DNA from: Halorarum halophilum
GTDB lineage: Archaea; Halobacteriota; Halobacteria; Halobacteriales; Haloferacaceae
DNA: 64,000 nt
Direction of reading: 5' to 3'
Assembly (NCBI RefSeq): GCF_013401515.1
Contig: NZ_CP058529.1
Coordinates: 620,001 to 684,000, forward strand
A model generated the notes under the pieces. The model saw only the letters and a list, made by a program, of their open reading frames with translations. It made no database searches and was not told where the DNA came from. Positions 1 through 10,385 of the stretch are shown here, in pieces (within the stretch, counting starts at the first letter, position 1; every line of letters starts with the position of its first letter). The translations under genes and the position numbers were made by a program.

Positions 1-897
1 CTCCTCGCGCTTGGGCGCGATGGAGTCCAGCTCGTCCATGAAGACGATCGCGGGGGCGTTCTCCTCGGCCTCCTCGAACACCTCGCGGAGCTGCTCCTCG
101 GACTCCCCGTAGTACTTCGACATGATCTCGGGGCCCGACAGGGTCTGGAAGTGCGCGTCGATCTCGTTGGCGACGGCCTTCGCGATGAGCGTCTTCCCGG
201 TGCCCGGCGGGCCGTGGAGCAGCACGCCCTTCGGCGGCTCGATGCCGAGCCGCTTGAACAGCTCGGGGTGGCGCATCGGCAGTTCGATCATCTCGCGGAC
301 CTGCTCGAGTTCGTCGTCGAGTCCGCCGATGTCCTCGTAGGCCACGTCCGGCGACTCCGCGCCCGACGTGGAGGCCTCGGCGATCTCCTCGGCCGGCTTC
401 TCGGAGATGTCGACGTCGGTCGAGTCCGTGATGACGACCGTGCCGGACGGCTGGGTCGAGGCGATCTTCAGCGGGACCGCCTGCGAGCCGCCGCCCATGA
501 GGCCGAGCCCGAGGGGGAACCTGATGGTCTGCCCCTGCGTGACCGGCTGGCCCGAGAGCTTGTCGCGGATGATCGAGCCGACGTTCCCGCGGATGCCGAA
601 CTGCTGGGGGAGCGCGATGGTGATGCGCTCGGCCGGCTCGACGTCGGCGGGTTCGACCTCGACGCGGTCGTCGATGCCGGCGCCGGCCTCCTGCCGTAGC
701 TGACCGTCGATGCGGACGACGCCCGTGTCGTCGTCCTCGGGGTAGCCGGGCCACACCCGCGCGATAGCGGTCGAGTCACCCTCGAGGCGGATGTAATCGC
801 CGCCCGAGAGCTCCAGTTCCTCGGCCGCGACGCGGTCGATCGCTGCGAGGCGCCGCCCCGCGTCCTTCTGCTTCAGTGGTTTGACAGTTAGTTTCAT
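1..897 (-). CDS. cdc48: Cdc48/VCP-like AAA+ ATPase, N-terminal part (cut by window edge)
   Basis: The protein is an ATP-driven unfoldase/segregase of the Cdc48/p97 type, expected to extract or unfold proteins for the archaeal proteasome. The visible 299 residues hold the double-psi-barrel N domain (about 1-190), a linker, and the start of the D1 AAA+ module with a Walker A motif GPPGTGKT and a Walker B motif [10 protein letters not shown] close to the cut. The D2 module would lie beyond base 1. The ATG overlaps the stop of the small upstream gene by four bases, so the two are very probably translated together. Family assignment is secure; which of several haloarchaeal Cdc48 paralogues this is cannot be told. 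Confidence 0.93.
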   Translation of the reverse strand, partial: MKLTVKPLKQKDAGRRLAAIDRVAAEELELSGGDYIRLEGDSTAIARVWPGYPEDDDTGVVRIDGQLRQEAGAGIDDRVEVEPADVEPAERITIALPQQFGIRGNVGSIIRDKLSGQPVTQGQTIRFPLGLGLMGGGSQAVPLKIASTQPSGTVVITDSTDVDISEKPAEEIAEASTSGAESPDVAYEDIGGLDDELEQVREMIELPMRHPELFKRLGIEPPKGVLLHGPPGTGKTLIAKAVANEIDAHFQTLSGPEIMSKYYGESEEQLREVFEEAEENAPAIVFMDELDSIAPKREE

Positions 898-1142
898 TGG
901 GTGATCGTGATAGTGAGTACGCCGTTCTGCGTGTCAATGTTTGCGGCCGTGCCGGGGAGATCGATCTCGAACTCCTCATCGCCGTCCTCACGCTGCAGGA
1001 CGACGATGGCGGTGTCGTCGACGGTGTCGACGTACACGTCCTCCTCGTCGATGTCGAGATCGGCGGCGAGCACGGTCGTGTCGTCGTAGTCGTAGCGACG
1101 CACGAACCGCTCGGTTTCCCCGTTGAATTGGCGTTGGTTCAT
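894..1142 (-). CDS. small acidic protein upstream of cdc48 (DUF7127-like)
   Basis: This 82-residue haloarchaeal protein has no known function. Its second half is beta-rich and ends [20 protein letters not shown], which resembles the last strands of an Hsp20/alpha-crystallin domain; that likeness is my inference. I recall the family as DUF7127. It ends in an ATGA overlap with the cdc48-type gene, which suggests a co-translated partner such as an adaptor. I chose the ATG at 1142 over the one at 1169 because the TATA box at 1175-1183 places transcription start near 1153, so the longer form would barely be transcribed. Confidence 0.72.
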   Translation of the reverse strand: MNQRQFNGETERFVRRYDYDDTTVLAADLDIDEEDVYVDTVDDTAIVVLQREDGDEEFEIDLPGTAANIDTQNGVLTITITQ

Positions 1143-1174
1143 GACGAATCCTAACTCCAGGTAATGCACCTTCC

Positions 1175-1183
1175 TATTTAAAT
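1175..1183 (-). promoter_or_regulatory. TATA box of the cdc48 operon
   Basis: Read on the minus strand this is ATTTAAATA, preceded by purines that suit a BRE. It sits about 25 bases before the predicted transcription start near 1153 and is the only good promoter before the two-gene operon. It also decides the start codon of the upstream gene. Confidence 0.6.
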
Positions 1184-1296
1184 CTTCCGTCGGCGAACCG
1201 CGGTACGACGGTGGTTATCGCACAATTGCGGTCGTGTTGCGGTTCATCCCGGCCCGCCCCCTGTCATTTTATCACACAGCCACGACGAGTACAGAC

Positions 1297-2079
1297 ATGG
1301 AGCGAATCGCGCACCACGGTCGCGAGACTGCCTACCGTGTTTCCGACAGAGGAGGTGACGGGCCGGGACTGCTGTGTATCCACGGGAGCGGGGGTTCCGC
1401 GGGGGCGTGGAAGTCCCAGTCTCGACTCGCCGACAGGGCACCGATTGTCGCGCTTGACCTCAGCGGCCACGGCGAGAGCGAGGACGTCGCCTCGTCGGCA
1501 GGTCCCGACGCCCTGGAAGCGTACGTCGAGGACGTCGTCGCGGTCGCCGAGGAGACGGACGCGAGCATCCTCGTCGGTAACTCGCTGGGCGGTGCCGTGG
1601 CGATGTGGACCGCCCTCGAACGTGGTCTCCCTCTCGACGGGCTCGTGCTCACCGGGACCGGCGCGAAACTCGCAGTTCTCGACGACCTGTTGGCGTGGCT
1701 CGGGGACGACTTCGACCGGGCGATCGAGTTCCTCCACGCACCCGACAGGTTGTTCCACGATCCCGACGAGCAGTCCCTCGAACTCTCGAAGGGGGCGATG
1801 CGGCAGGCCGGGCGCGCCGTCACGGAACGCGACTTCCGTACCTGCCACGCGTTCGACGTCCGCGACAGGCTCGGGGAACTCGACGTCCCCGCGCTAGCCG
1901 TCGTCGGCGAGCACGACAAGATGACACCACTGCGGTACCACGAGTTCCTGGCCGACAACATGCCCGATTGCGACATAGCCGTCGTCGAGGACGCCGCCCA
2001 CCTCGCGATGCTGGAGGCTCCCGAGGCGTTCAACGAGGCTGTGGAGACGTTCCTCGATCGGATCGGGGACGAAGGTTGA
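1297..2079 (+). CDS. alpha/beta hydrolase
   Basis: This is a 260-residue single-domain alpha/beta-hydrolase-fold enzyme of unknown substrate, probably cytosolic. The oxyanion-hole region CIHGSGG comes early. The nucleophile elbow GNSLGG supplies Ser, the acid is probably Asp in VGEHDKMTP, and the histidine is in DAAHLAML near the C-terminus, so the triad looks complete. The start ATG at 1297 follows a TATA-like TTTTAT at about 1267-1272 and gives a nearly leaderless message; the longer reading upstream encodes unlikely residues. It stands alone, convergent with panB. Esterase, haloperoxidase-like or lipase activity cannot be separated from sequence. Confidence 0.85.
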   Translation: MERIAHHGRETAYRVSDRGGDGPGLLCIHGSGGSAGAWKSQSRLADRAPIVALDLSGHGESEDVASSAGPDALEAYVEDVVAVAEETDASILVGNSLGGAVAMWTALERGLPLDGLVLTGTGAKLAVLDDLLAWLGDDFDRAIEFLHAPDRLFHDPDEQSLELSKGAMRQAGRAVTERDFRTCHAFDVRDRLGELDVPALAVVGEHDKMTPLRYHEFLADNMPDCDIAVVEDAAHLAMLEAPEAFNEAVETFLDRIGDEG

Positions 2080-2240
2080 AACGGGAGAGCGGGACCACCC
2101 TCACGTGTGAAGTGAACGTCACTCCGGCGTAGCTCGCAGTTGCGCAGTTCACGGCGCGGGGACGGTCGGCCGCACGTCCGTCGTCGAAACGGTCGCACGA
2201 GCGGCCGTCGAACCGCCTGTCAGCCCCCTGATCGACGAGA

Positions 2241-3053
2241 TCAGTACACGTTCTCGACGTCGTCCTCGACGTGGCTGTGTTCCTCGGCCGGGAACTCCCC
2301 GGCCTCGACCTCCTTCTTGTAGGCCGAAACGGCCCGTTCCATCTCCTCGCGCACGTTTCCGAACTGCTTCGAGAACGGCGGCGACCAGTCGTCCAGCCCG
2401 AGTACGTCTGTGATGACGAGCACCTGCCCGTCGGTGTGGCGGCCCGCGCCGATGCCGATCGTGGGAATCGAAAGCGCCTCCGTCACCTGGCGCGCGAGGT
2501 TCGCCGGAACGTGCTCGAGGACGAGGGAGAACGCGCCCGCCTCCTCGTGTTCCCGGGCCAGTTCGATCAGTTCCTCCGCCGCGCCACGATCGGTCCCCTG
2601 TCGCTGGTATCCGCCCAGTTGGTTCACGTGTTGTGGCGTGAGCCCGAGATGGGCCATCACGGGGATCCCGATGTCGACGAGCCGCCGGGTCAGTTCGACC
2701 GTATGAGGGCCCGATTCGAGCTTCACCGCGTCGGCGTCGGCCTCCTTGAGCATCCGACCGGCGTTCTCGACGCTCTCGGCTTCGTCGACGCCGAACGAGA
2801 GGAACGGCATGTCGGCGACCACCAGCGCGTCCTCGGTCGCCCGAGCGACGGCGCCAGTCCTGCTCCGCACCTCCTCGAGCGTGACGGGGAGCGTCGAGTC
2901 GTAGCCGAGCACCGCGTTCCCCATGCTGTCACCGACGAGGATGACGTCCACGCCCGCCCCGTCGACGACGGCCGCCGTCGGCGCGTCGTATGCCGTGAGC
3001 ATCGTGATCGGCTCCTCACCCGCCTTCTCCCGGAGGGTCCGTGTAGTGGTCAC
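2241..3053 (-). CDS. panB: 3-methyl-2-oxobutanoate hydroxymethyltransferase
   Basis: PanB transfers a hydroxymethyl group from methylene-tetrahydrofolate to 2-oxoisovalerate, the first committed step toward pantoate and coenzyme A. The 270-residue protein matches the family length. It shows the early MLTAYDAPTA segment, the metal-site region VGDSMGN, VMAHLGLTPQ and the GIGAGRHTDGQ loop. I chose the GTG at 3053 because a TATA-like TTTATC at about 3078-3084 predicts a leaderless start there and longer versions run into the divergent pilin gene. No other pantothenate or CoA gene is adjacent. Confidence 0.93.
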   Translation of the reverse strand: MTTTRTLREKAGEEPITMLTAYDAPTAAVVDGAGVDVILVGDSMGNAVLGYDSTLPVTLEEVRSRTGAVARATEDALVVADMPFLSFGVDEAESVENAGRMLKEADADAVKLESGPHTVELTRRLVDIGIPVMAHLGLTPQHVNQLGGYQRQGTDRGAAEELIELAREHEEAGAFSLVLEHVPANLARQVTEALSIPTIGIGAGRHTDGQVLVITDVLGLDDWSPPFSKQFGNVREEMERAVSAYKKEVEAGEFPAEEHSHVEDDVENVY

Positions 3054-3132
3054 GGGCGGGTATTCGACGGCGAGCCGATAAATTCGACCGGTTCGACGCA
3101 ACGGTTTACTTCCCCGGTGAGGAGGGCGAATC

Positions 3133-3603
3133 ATGGACTCCAGGGGGATCTCGCCGGTGATCGGGACGCTCCTCCTGCTCGCCATCGTCGCGATCCTGGC
3201 GGCCGTCCTCGGGACGTTCGCACTCGGATTCGACGATCAGCTGTTCCAGCCGGCCCCGCAGGTGGCACTGGAGGTCTCCGAGTACGACGCCGCCGGCGAC
3301 GGAAACGGTGGGAAACCCTACCTCGAGATAAACCACCGGGCCGGCGACATCGCCGACGGGACGAAGGTGTCCGTTCGTGACGAGTCGGGGAACGAGGTCG
3401 CCTGGGCGGACGTGTGGACGACCGGTCCGACCGTCGGGCCGGGGTCGTACGCCCACATCGACGGCTGTGGCAGCGACGGTGCCCTCGACCCGGTTACGAC
3501 CCGCGGTCAGACGTACTCCATCGTCTTCAAACACGACGGGAGAACGCTCACCATCCACGAGGTCGACGTCCCCTCGGAACCGACCGGGACGGGAACCTGC
3601 TGA
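3133..3603 (+). CDS. type IV pilin-like protein
   Basis: This 156-residue exported protein has the hallmark N-terminus of haloarchaeal type IV pilins: a very short leader MDSRG, then ISPVIGTLLLLAIVAILAA forming the hydrophobic assembly helix. Prepilin peptidase PibD should cut after the leader Gly. The rest is a soluble beta-rich domain with an acidic character and two cysteines (GCG and the C-terminal residue). Such proteins form adhesion pili or minor pilus subunits. No assembly genes (pilB, pilC) are nearby, so it must rely on a system elsewhere. The target surface is unknown. Confidence 0.85.
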   Translation: MDSRGISPVIGTLLLLAIVAILAAVLGTFALGFDDQLFQPAPQVALEVSEYDAAGDGNGGKPYLEINHRAGDIADGTKVSVRDESGNEVAWADVWTTGPTVGPGSYAHIDGCGSDGALDPVTTRGQTYSIVFKHDGRTLTIHEVDVPSEPTGTGTC

Positions 3604-3650
3604 GCGAGACGAACCGACACCCCTTAGCACGACCGTCCGAAGAACCAGCC

Positions 3651-3881
3651 ATGCCGACGCGCGTCGAGACGACGAACCCGGACGGCGTCGACTACGGGTG
3701 GGTGATGCAGACGACGTTCGTCGTCACGATCGTGGTCGGCGCCCCGCTCGTCACCGCGCTCTCGACGTTCGTGACGCTCACCTCGTGGGCCGCCCGTGCC
3801 GAGTTCGCGATCCGCGTGGGTGCGGTCGTGTGGTTTCTCACGGCTATTGCGGTGTTCCTCTACGCCCGATCGGCCCGCTGA
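3651..3881 (+). CDS. small two-helix membrane protein (DUF5822-like)
   Basis: This 76-residue protein has a polar N-terminus reading TTNPDGVDYGWVMQ, followed by two membrane helices at about residues 21-43 and 52-73, and no catalytic motif. I recall similar short haloarchaeal proteins as DUF5822, with moderate certainty. It starts 47 bases after the pilin gene and its last 22 bases overlap tail-to-tail with the HAD hydrolase on the other strand. A role in the membrane is all that can be inferred. Confidence 0.72.
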   Translation: MPTRVETTNPDGVDYGWVMQTTFVVTIVVGAPLVTALSTFVTLTSWAARAEFAIRVGAVVWFLTAIAVFLYARSAR

Positions 3882-4411
3882 CGGTACCAGCGGAAAGCGA
3901 CGCCAGCCCGCTCGGCAGTCAGTTCGTCGCGTTCCGAGTCGCCGACGAACACGGCCCGGTCGGGAGGAACGTCCAGCTCCCGAAGGGTCGCGAGGAGCGA
4001 CTCGGGGTCAGGTTTGTACGTCGCCGCCGAATCCCGACCGAGAACCGCGTCGACGTGTCCGGAGAGGTCGTGGACGTCGAGCGCGAGCCGACACGCTGCC
4101 TCGCAGTTCAGGGAACAGACGCCGGTCGGGACGGCCAGCGGGAGGTCGTCGGCGGGCGGGAGTCGCTCGGAGGTCCGCGCGCCCTCGCACTCGTGGTCGG
4201 AGAGCAGCGCCTCGAGTTCCCCGCGAAGGCCGACGTCGTCGGCACGCTCCAGGAGACTCCAGAGGTCCGCGTCGGACGCGTCGTGGCCGTTCCGTTCGAA
4301 CAGCGCGACGGCGTCACGGGCCGCGGCACCCCAGTCGACGGCGAGGTGGACCAGCGTCCCGTCGAGATCGTACACGACGGCGTCGTAACCGGCGAGTTCG
4401 TCGGCGTTCAC
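3860..4411 (-). CDS. HAD-superfamily hydrolase
   Basis: This is a 183-residue haloacid-dehalogenase-fold phosphatase. Motif I is YDLDGTLV with both aspartates, motif III is the Lys in TYKPDP, and motif IV is VGDSERDE. A helical cap of phosphoglycolate-phosphatase type lies between motifs I and II. It probably dephosphorylates a small metabolite; phosphoglycolate is one option but unproven. The start is a GTG at 4411 with a TATA-like CTTTTAG about 25 bases upstream, so the message is leaderless. It overlaps the end of the convergent small membrane-protein gene. Confidence 0.85.
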   Translation of the reverse strand: MNADELAGYDAVVYDLDGTLVHLAVDWGAAARDAVALFERNGHDASDADLWSLLERADDVGLRGELEALLSDHECEGARTSERLPPADDLPLAVPTGVCSLNCEAACRLALDVHDLSGHVDAVLGRDSAATYKPDPESLLATLRELDVPPDRAVFVGDSERDELTAERAGVAFRWYRQRADRA

Positions 4412-4495
4412 GGTCAGGGTCAGGAGCCACGCCGCTAAAAGCGTGGGGTAGACGGGCGGGCAGCCTGGTCGCTCGGTTCGGACGCCCGGTCTGCG

Positions 4496-5650
<1,155 letters not shown>

Positions 5651-5739
5651 GGTCCCGGGTTCGCGCGCCCGGGATTAAACGTGTCCGACTCGGCCGCCGT
5701 CGGGGGAAGACACTTCCTCGTGTCGGGCGAACGTCGTCC

Positions 5740-5985
5740 ATGACGTCCGAGCACGAGCACGACGGGGCGGAGCGGCTGTACGTCAGGATCAGACGGCGGC
5801 TCCCGCCCGGCGGCGAGGACGAACTGAACGAACTCGGCGCCGCCATCGTGTTCGCGGTCGTCGCCGCCGTCCTGTGGCTTGTCGCCGCGGCGCTCGGCTC
5901 CGCGAGCCTCGGTCCGGTCATCGTCGGCTTCTTCGCCGTGATGTGGCTGCTGTACGTCGCGCTCGACTACTTCTCTACCGCGTAG
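5740..5985 (+). CDS. small two-helix membrane protein
   Basis: This 81-residue protein starts with a charged cytoplasmic segment (EHEHDGAERLYVRIRRRLPPG), followed by two hydrophobic helices at about 32-52 and 57-76. No family with a known function was recognised. It is divergent from the acyl-CoA dehydrogenase gene and its last 19 bases overlap the tail of the convergent AlaX-like gene. The codon pattern and strong hydrophobicity support a real gene; the role is unknown. Confidence 0.7.
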   Translation: MTSEHEHDGAERLYVRIRRRLPPGGEDELNELGAAIVFAVVAAVLWLVAAALGSASLGPVIVGFFAVMWLLYVALDYFSTA

Positions 5986-7172
5986 TTGCGGACCCACTCC
6001 AGCAGTTCGCCGGACTCCGCGTTCAGGCCACCGCCCTGTGCGAACGGCGGCCCGCCGCCCCCGCCACCGCCGAACTCGTCGGTGAGCGCGTCGACCACCT
6101 CGCCCGCGTGAACCGCCCCGTCGGCGGCGACGACGACGAACGGTGCGTCCCCCTCGCCGACGGCGACGACCGTGGCCGACTCCTCCTCGGCGACCGCCTT
6201 CGCCCGTTCGCTCACCGCGTTCGACTCGAACCCGGAGACGCCCCCGACGAGCCACGGGTCGTCCCCGCCAGTGAGTTCCTCGAACTCGCGGAGCCGCGCG
6301 TCGAGCACCTCGCCCCGGAGGTCGGTCAGTTCGGATTCGAGCGCGTCACGCTCCTCCCGCAGGCTCGTGACCCGTCGAGCCATGTTATCGACGTTGCTGT
6401 CGAGTTCGCGCGCCGCGGCGAGCGCGGCCCCGTGACGGTCCGCGCCCGCTCGGATGGCCGGCGGACCGACCGAGAACTCCACGCGCGTCATCCCCTCGCC
6501 GGGGTTCGAGCGCGAGCGGACCGCGATTGGCCCGATCTCCGCGGTGTTCCTCACGTGCGTCCCGCCACAGGCGGCCCAGTCCCAGCCGTCGACGGTGACG
6601 ACCCGAACCGCGTCGGCGTCGGCCATGACGCCCTCCTCGGTCTTCGTGTTGAACGCGACCTCCTCCCGTCCCCGCGCCTCCTCGACGGGGAGTTCCTCCC
6701 AGGAGACGTCCCGGGACTCCCACACTGCCCTGTTCACGAGCCGTTCGAGTTCCACGAGGGTCTCGTCGTCGATGTCGGTGCTGGTGGTGAAGTCGACGCG
6801 GACCTTCTCCGGGGAGATGCCGAAGCCGCCGTAGCCCAGGTCCTCGAGCAGGTGCCGGCCCGCGCCGTACAGCAGGTGGCTCGCGGTGTGGGCCCGCATG
6901 CAGTAGGTACGGAAGTCGTCGTCGACGACGCCGGTCACCTCCTCGCCGGCCGTGAACTCCGGCGGCTCGGCGAGTTCGTGGACGACGGTGTTCGACCGGG
7001 ACTGGACGTCGGTGACGGCCACGCCGCCGAGGGTCCCGCGGTCGGCCGGCTGGCCGCCGGCCTCGGCGTAGAAGTACGTCTCCTCCAGCACGACCTCGGT
7101 GCCGTCGACGCGTTCGACGGTCGCCACGAACTCCCGGACGTCTGGGTTCGCCGGCGCAAGCGTTCCGCTCAT
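5967..7172 (-). CDS. alaX: AlaX-type alanyl-tRNA editing protein with DHHA1 domain
   Basis: This is a stand-alone trans-editing factor that hydrolyses mischarged tRNA-Ala (for example Ser-tRNA-Ala). The 401-residue protein has an AlaRS-like second additional domain with the zinc motif split as HTASH and CGGTH, an N-terminal barrel (FYAEAGGQPADRG), a helical linker and a C-terminal DHHA1 domain ending in the Gly-rich stretch GGGGGGGPPFAQGGG. This is the long AlaX-L architecture. It lies 39 bases downstream of the aMBF1 gene on the same strand but has its own AT-rich promoter-like ATTTTTC at about 7194-7200. Confidence 0.9.
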   Translation of the reverse strand: MSGTLAPANPDVREFVATVERVDGTEVVLEETYFYAEAGGQPADRGTLGGVAVTDVQSRSNTVVHELAEPPEFTAGEEVTGVVDDDFRTYCMRAHTASHLLYGAGRHLLEDLGYGGFGISPEKVRVDFTTSTDIDDETLVELERLVNRAVWESRDVSWEELPVEEARGREEVAFNTKTEEGVMADADAVRVVTVDGWDWAACGGTHVRNTAEIGPIAVRSRSNPGEGMTRVEFSVGPPAIRAGADRHGAALAAARELDSNVDNMARRVTSLREERDALESELTDLRGEVLDARLREFEELTGGDDPWLVGGVSGFESNAVSERAKAVAEEESATVVAVGEGDAPFVVVAADGAVHAGEVVDALTDEFGGGGGGGPPFAQGGGLNAESGELLEWVRNYAVEK

Positions 7173-7211
7173 GGGCCGAGGTAGCAGTCGGACGGGAAAA
7201 ATCGCTCGGGG

Positions 7212-7736
7212 CTACTCGTCCACGAGGTCGACGTCGAGTCGCTCCTCGAGGGTACGGACGACGGACCCGCCGACGCCCGCCCGGGACGCGCGCCCCTCCT
7301 CGACGGCGAGGAGGTCGTCCTCGTCTATGCCGGTGTCCGCGGAGAGCTCCTGGACGGAGAGCCCCTCCTCCTGACGGGCGACCTGGACGCGTTCGCCGTA
7401 CGCCTTCACCAGGTACGGGAGGCGATCCTCCTCGTAGTCCGTGCCCTCCTCCTCCCACCGCTTCGTGTTGGCTCGGGTGGCGTCGTAGACGCGGGCGGTG
7501 TTCTGCGCCGCGCGCTTCTTGCGGTTCCGCTCGGTGTCGTCGCGGGAGCCGCCCTCCTGCTCCGACTTCTTCCGGCGCTGGTTGCGGTTCTCGCCGTGCG
7601 GCGCGCAGTTCGAGCAGACCAGCAGGTCGGCGCCGGCGACGTTGGTGCGCGTGAGCGAGGTCCCCTCGCGCCCGCACAGTTCGCAGGCGTCCGCGTCGTC
7701 GCCACCGCCCCCGCTGCCGGTGGAGTACTTGGCCAT
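7212..7736 (-). CDS. multiprotein bridging factor aMBF1
   Basis: Archaeal MBF1 is a small basal-transcription or ribosome-associated factor. The 174-residue form has an N-terminal zinc ribbon (CELCGREG and CSNC), a basic charged linker and a C-terminal Cro/C1-type helix-turn-helix (about 110-165, with VQVARQEEGLSVQELSADTG). I prefer the ATG at 7736 to the one at 7745 because a TATA box TTTAAA at about 7760-7765 sets transcription start near 7737. It precedes alaX on the same strand. Confidence 0.88.
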   Translation of the reverse strand: MAKYSTGSGGGGDDADACELCGREGTSLTRTNVAGADLLVCSNCAPHGENRNQRRKKSEQEGGSRDDTERNRKKRAAQNTARVYDATRANTKRWEEEGTDYEEDRLPYLVKAYGERVQVARQEEGLSVQELSADTGIDEDDLLAVEEGRASRAGVGGSVVRTLEERLDVDLVDE

Positions 7737-7884
7737 ACCCACCATATTCGGTCCCGGCTTTTAAATCCGTGCTCCGGGTCCGCCCGACGCCGGGTGGGTT
7801 GGCGCACGGAACGACGGTCGCAGGACCGAGTTGATCCCGGCTGGGATGGCAAGAGTGACACCGCGGGCGACCGCAGTACCGGGC

Positions 7885-9051
7885 ATGACAGATCGGTCCG
7901 AGGACTTCCGCATCGAGACGGACGCGATACACGCCGGGCAGGAACCCGACGAGGAGACTGGGGCGCTGATGACGCCCATCCACGCGAACTCGACGTACAA
8001 GCAGGACGGGCCCGGCGAGCACCGCGGGTACGAGTACAGCCGGACCGGGAACCCGACGCGGACCGACCTCGAGGCGAACGTCGCTGCCCTGGAGGGCGGC
8101 GAGTACGGGCGCGCGTTCTCCTCCGGGATGGGGTCGATCAACACCGTCCTGAACCTGCTCGAGGCGGGCGACCACGTCGTCGCCGGCGACGACGTGTACG
8201 GGGGGACCCACCGCATCTTCACGCAGGTGTACGAGAAGTTCGACCTCGAGTTCGACTTCGTGGACACCACCGACCACGACGCCGTGCGCGACGCGGTGGG
8301 CGAGTCGACGGAGCTGGTGTGGGTCGAGACGCCGACGAACCCGCTCATGAACGTGAACGACATCGACGCGCTCGCCGATATCGCTCACGAGTACGACGCG
8401 CTCTGTGCGGTCGACAACACGTTCGCGACGCCGTACCTCCAGCGCCCGCTGGAGCACGGCGCGGACATCGTCTCCCACTCGCTCACGAAGTACCTCGGCG
8501 GGCACTCCGACGTGGTCGGCGGCGCGCTCGTCACCGACGACGAGGAACTGGACGAGGAGATCGGCTTCTACCAGAACTCGGTCGGGGCGACGCCGTCGCC
8601 GTTCGACTGCTTCCTCGTGCTCCGCGGGACGAAGACGCTCCCCATCCGGATGGACCGCCACTGCGACAATGCCCGGGAGCTCGCACGGTGGCTCGACGAG
8701 CACGAGGCCGTGGACGAGGTGTTCTACCCCGGGCTCGACTCGCACCCGCAACACGAACTCGCGACCGAGCAGATGGACGACTTCGGGGGCATGCTCTCGT
8801 TCGAACTCGACGGGACGCTCGAGCAGGCGAGCACGGTGGTCGAGGGGACGGAGGTGTTCACCCTCGCGGAGAGCCTCGGCGGCGTGGAGAGCCTCATCGA
8901 GCAGCCGGCGGTGATGACCCACGCGGCCATCCCCCGAGAGGAACGGATCGCGGCGGGGTTAACGGACGGCCTGATCCGCGTCTCGGTCGGCGTCGAGCAC
9001 ATCGAGGACATGAAGGCCGACCTCCAGCGGGCGTTCGACGCGGCGCTGTAG
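7885..9051 (+). CDS. cystathionine gamma-synthase/gamma-lyase family PLP enzyme
   Basis: This fold-type I pyridoxal-phosphate enzyme of the Cys/Met metabolism family is 388 residues long. It shows [17 protein letters not shown] for phosphate binding, the aspartate in [10 protein letters not shown], and the PLP lysine in [13 protein letters not shown]. The C-terminal part keeps [13 protein letters not shown]. It may act in transsulfuration, as cystathionine gamma-synthase, gamma-lyase or O-acyl-homoserine sulfhydrylase; sequence alone does not settle this. The aspartate-semialdehyde dehydrogenase gene lies just downstream, and that enzyme feeds the homoserine branch. Confidence 0.9.
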   Translation: MTDRSEDFRIETDAIHAGQEPDEETGALMTPIHANSTYKQDGPGEHRGYEYSRTGNPTRTDLEANVAALEGGEYGRAFSSGMGSINTVLNLLEAGDHVVAGDDVYGGTHRIFTQVYEKFDLEFDFVDTTDHDAVRDAVGESTELVWVETPTNPLMNVNDIDALADIAHEYDALCAVDNTFATPYLQRPLEHGADIVSHSLTKYLGGHSDVVGGALVTDDEELDEEIGFYQNSVGATPSPFDCFLVLRGTKTLPIRMDRHCDNARELARWLDEHEAVDEVFYPGLDSHPQHELATEQMDDFGGMLSFELDGTLEQASTVVEGTEVFTLAESLGGVESLIEQPAVMTHAAIPREERIAAGLTDGLIRVSVGVEHIEDMKADLQRAFDAAL

Positions 9052-9273
9052 ACCCGCCTCCTGCCCGAACCCCTCCCGAGCGTAACTCGGCGAATAAGCG
9101 TCGGGGCGCCCCGGCAGTTGTCGCGTCTCCGACGAACCGTCGCTCCACTCGACCGGTCGCCGGCGATCCCTCGGCGAGGAACGGGAAACGTCGTGGACAC
9201 GTCGATACGGTAAATCTCGCCGCCCTCCCCCGAATCCGAACCGTCTTATGCCCGTGTGACACACGGCCACACA

Positions 9274-10314
9274 ATGACCCAACGAGTCGGAATCCTCGGC
9301 GCGACGGGCGCCGTGGGCCAGCGGTTCATCCAGCTCCTCGAGGACCACCCGGAGTTCGACCTCGTCTGCGTGACGGCCAGCGGCGAGAGCGCGGGTAAGT
9401 CGTACCGAGACGCGGCCAAGTGGCGCGTCGACACCCCCATCCCCGAGGACGTCGCCGAACTCGTCGTCCGCGAGACCAGCCCCGAGGCGATCCCCGACGA
9501 CGTCGACCTGCTGTTCTCGTCGCTCCCCTCGGGCGTCGCCGCGGAGGTCGAGCCGGAGCTGTGCGAGGCGGGGTACGTCGTCTCCTCGAACTCATCGAAC
9601 GACCGGATGGCGCCGGACGTGCCGCTCACCATCCCCGAGATCAACCCCGATCACCTGGGCCTCATCGAGGTGCAACGGGAGGAGCGCGGCTGGGACGGCG
9701 CGTTGCTCAAGAACCCCAACTGCTCGACCATCACGATGGTGCCGACGCTCGCCGCGCTCGACGAGTTCGGGCTCGAACGCGTCCACGTCTCGACGCTCCA
9801 GGCCGTCTCGGGCGCTGGCTACTCCGGCGTCACCTCGATGGAGATCCTCGACAACGCCATCCCCCACATCGGCGGCGAGGAGGAGAAGATGGAGTCGGAG
9901 TCGCGAAAGCTCCTCGGCTCGTTCGACGGCGCGGAACTGTCGATGCACGAGGCGGAAGTCGCCGCCTCCTGCAACCGAATCCCGACGCTCGACGGTCACC
10001 TGGAGAACGTCTTCGCGGAACTGACCGCCGACGCGGACCCGGAGGACGTCCGGGAGGCGATGCGGAGCTTCCCCGGTGCGGACCTCCCCTCCTCCCCCGA
10101 CCCGCTCATCCACGTCTTCGGCCCGGAGGACCCCGAGCGGCCACAGCCCCGCATGGACCGGATGCGTGGCGGCGGGATGCAGGTCGTCGCCGGCGGCGTC
10201 CAGTCCACCCCCGAGGGCGTGAAGTACAACTGCCTGGCGCACAACACCATCCGCGGCGCGGCCGGGGCGTCCGTGTTGAACGGGGAGTTGCTCGCGGCCG
10301 AAGGCTGGATCTGA
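9274..10314 (+). CDS. asd: aspartate-semialdehyde dehydrogenase
   Basis: The enzyme reduces aspartyl phosphate to aspartate semialdehyde with NADPH, the branch point for lysine, threonine and methionine. The 346-residue protein has GATGAVGQRF for NADP, the catalytic Cys in NPNCSTIT, and the downstream dimerisation domain; it is the archaeal/fungal type of Asd. The ATG at 9274 follows a TATA-like CTTATG at about 9244-9249, so a near-leaderless message is likely. It sits between a Cys/Met-metabolism enzyme and an aldo/keto reductase, all on the plus strand but with separate promoter-like sequences. Confidence 0.94.
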   Translation: MTQRVGILGATGAVGQRFIQLLEDHPEFDLVCVTASGESAGKSYRDAAKWRVDTPIPEDVAELVVRETSPEAIPDDVDLLFSSLPSGVAAEVEPELCEAGYVVSSNSSNDRMAPDVPLTIPEINPDHLGLIEVQREERGWDGALLKNPNCSTITMVPTLAALDEFGLERVHVSTLQAVSGAGYSGVTSMEILDNAIPHIGGEEEKMESESRKLLGSFDGAELSMHEAEVAASCNRIPTLDGHLENVFAELTADADPEDVREAMRSFPGADLPSSPDPLIHVFGPEDPERPQPRMDRMRGGGMQVVAGGVQSTPEGVKYNCLAHNTIRGAAGASVLNGELLAAEGWI

Positions 10315-10385
10315 GAGGGCGAAAACCCGCACCGAGGGGTACCGGCGGGCGGCAGACTATTTTGTTCGGCGTCCCTGGACGGTCC

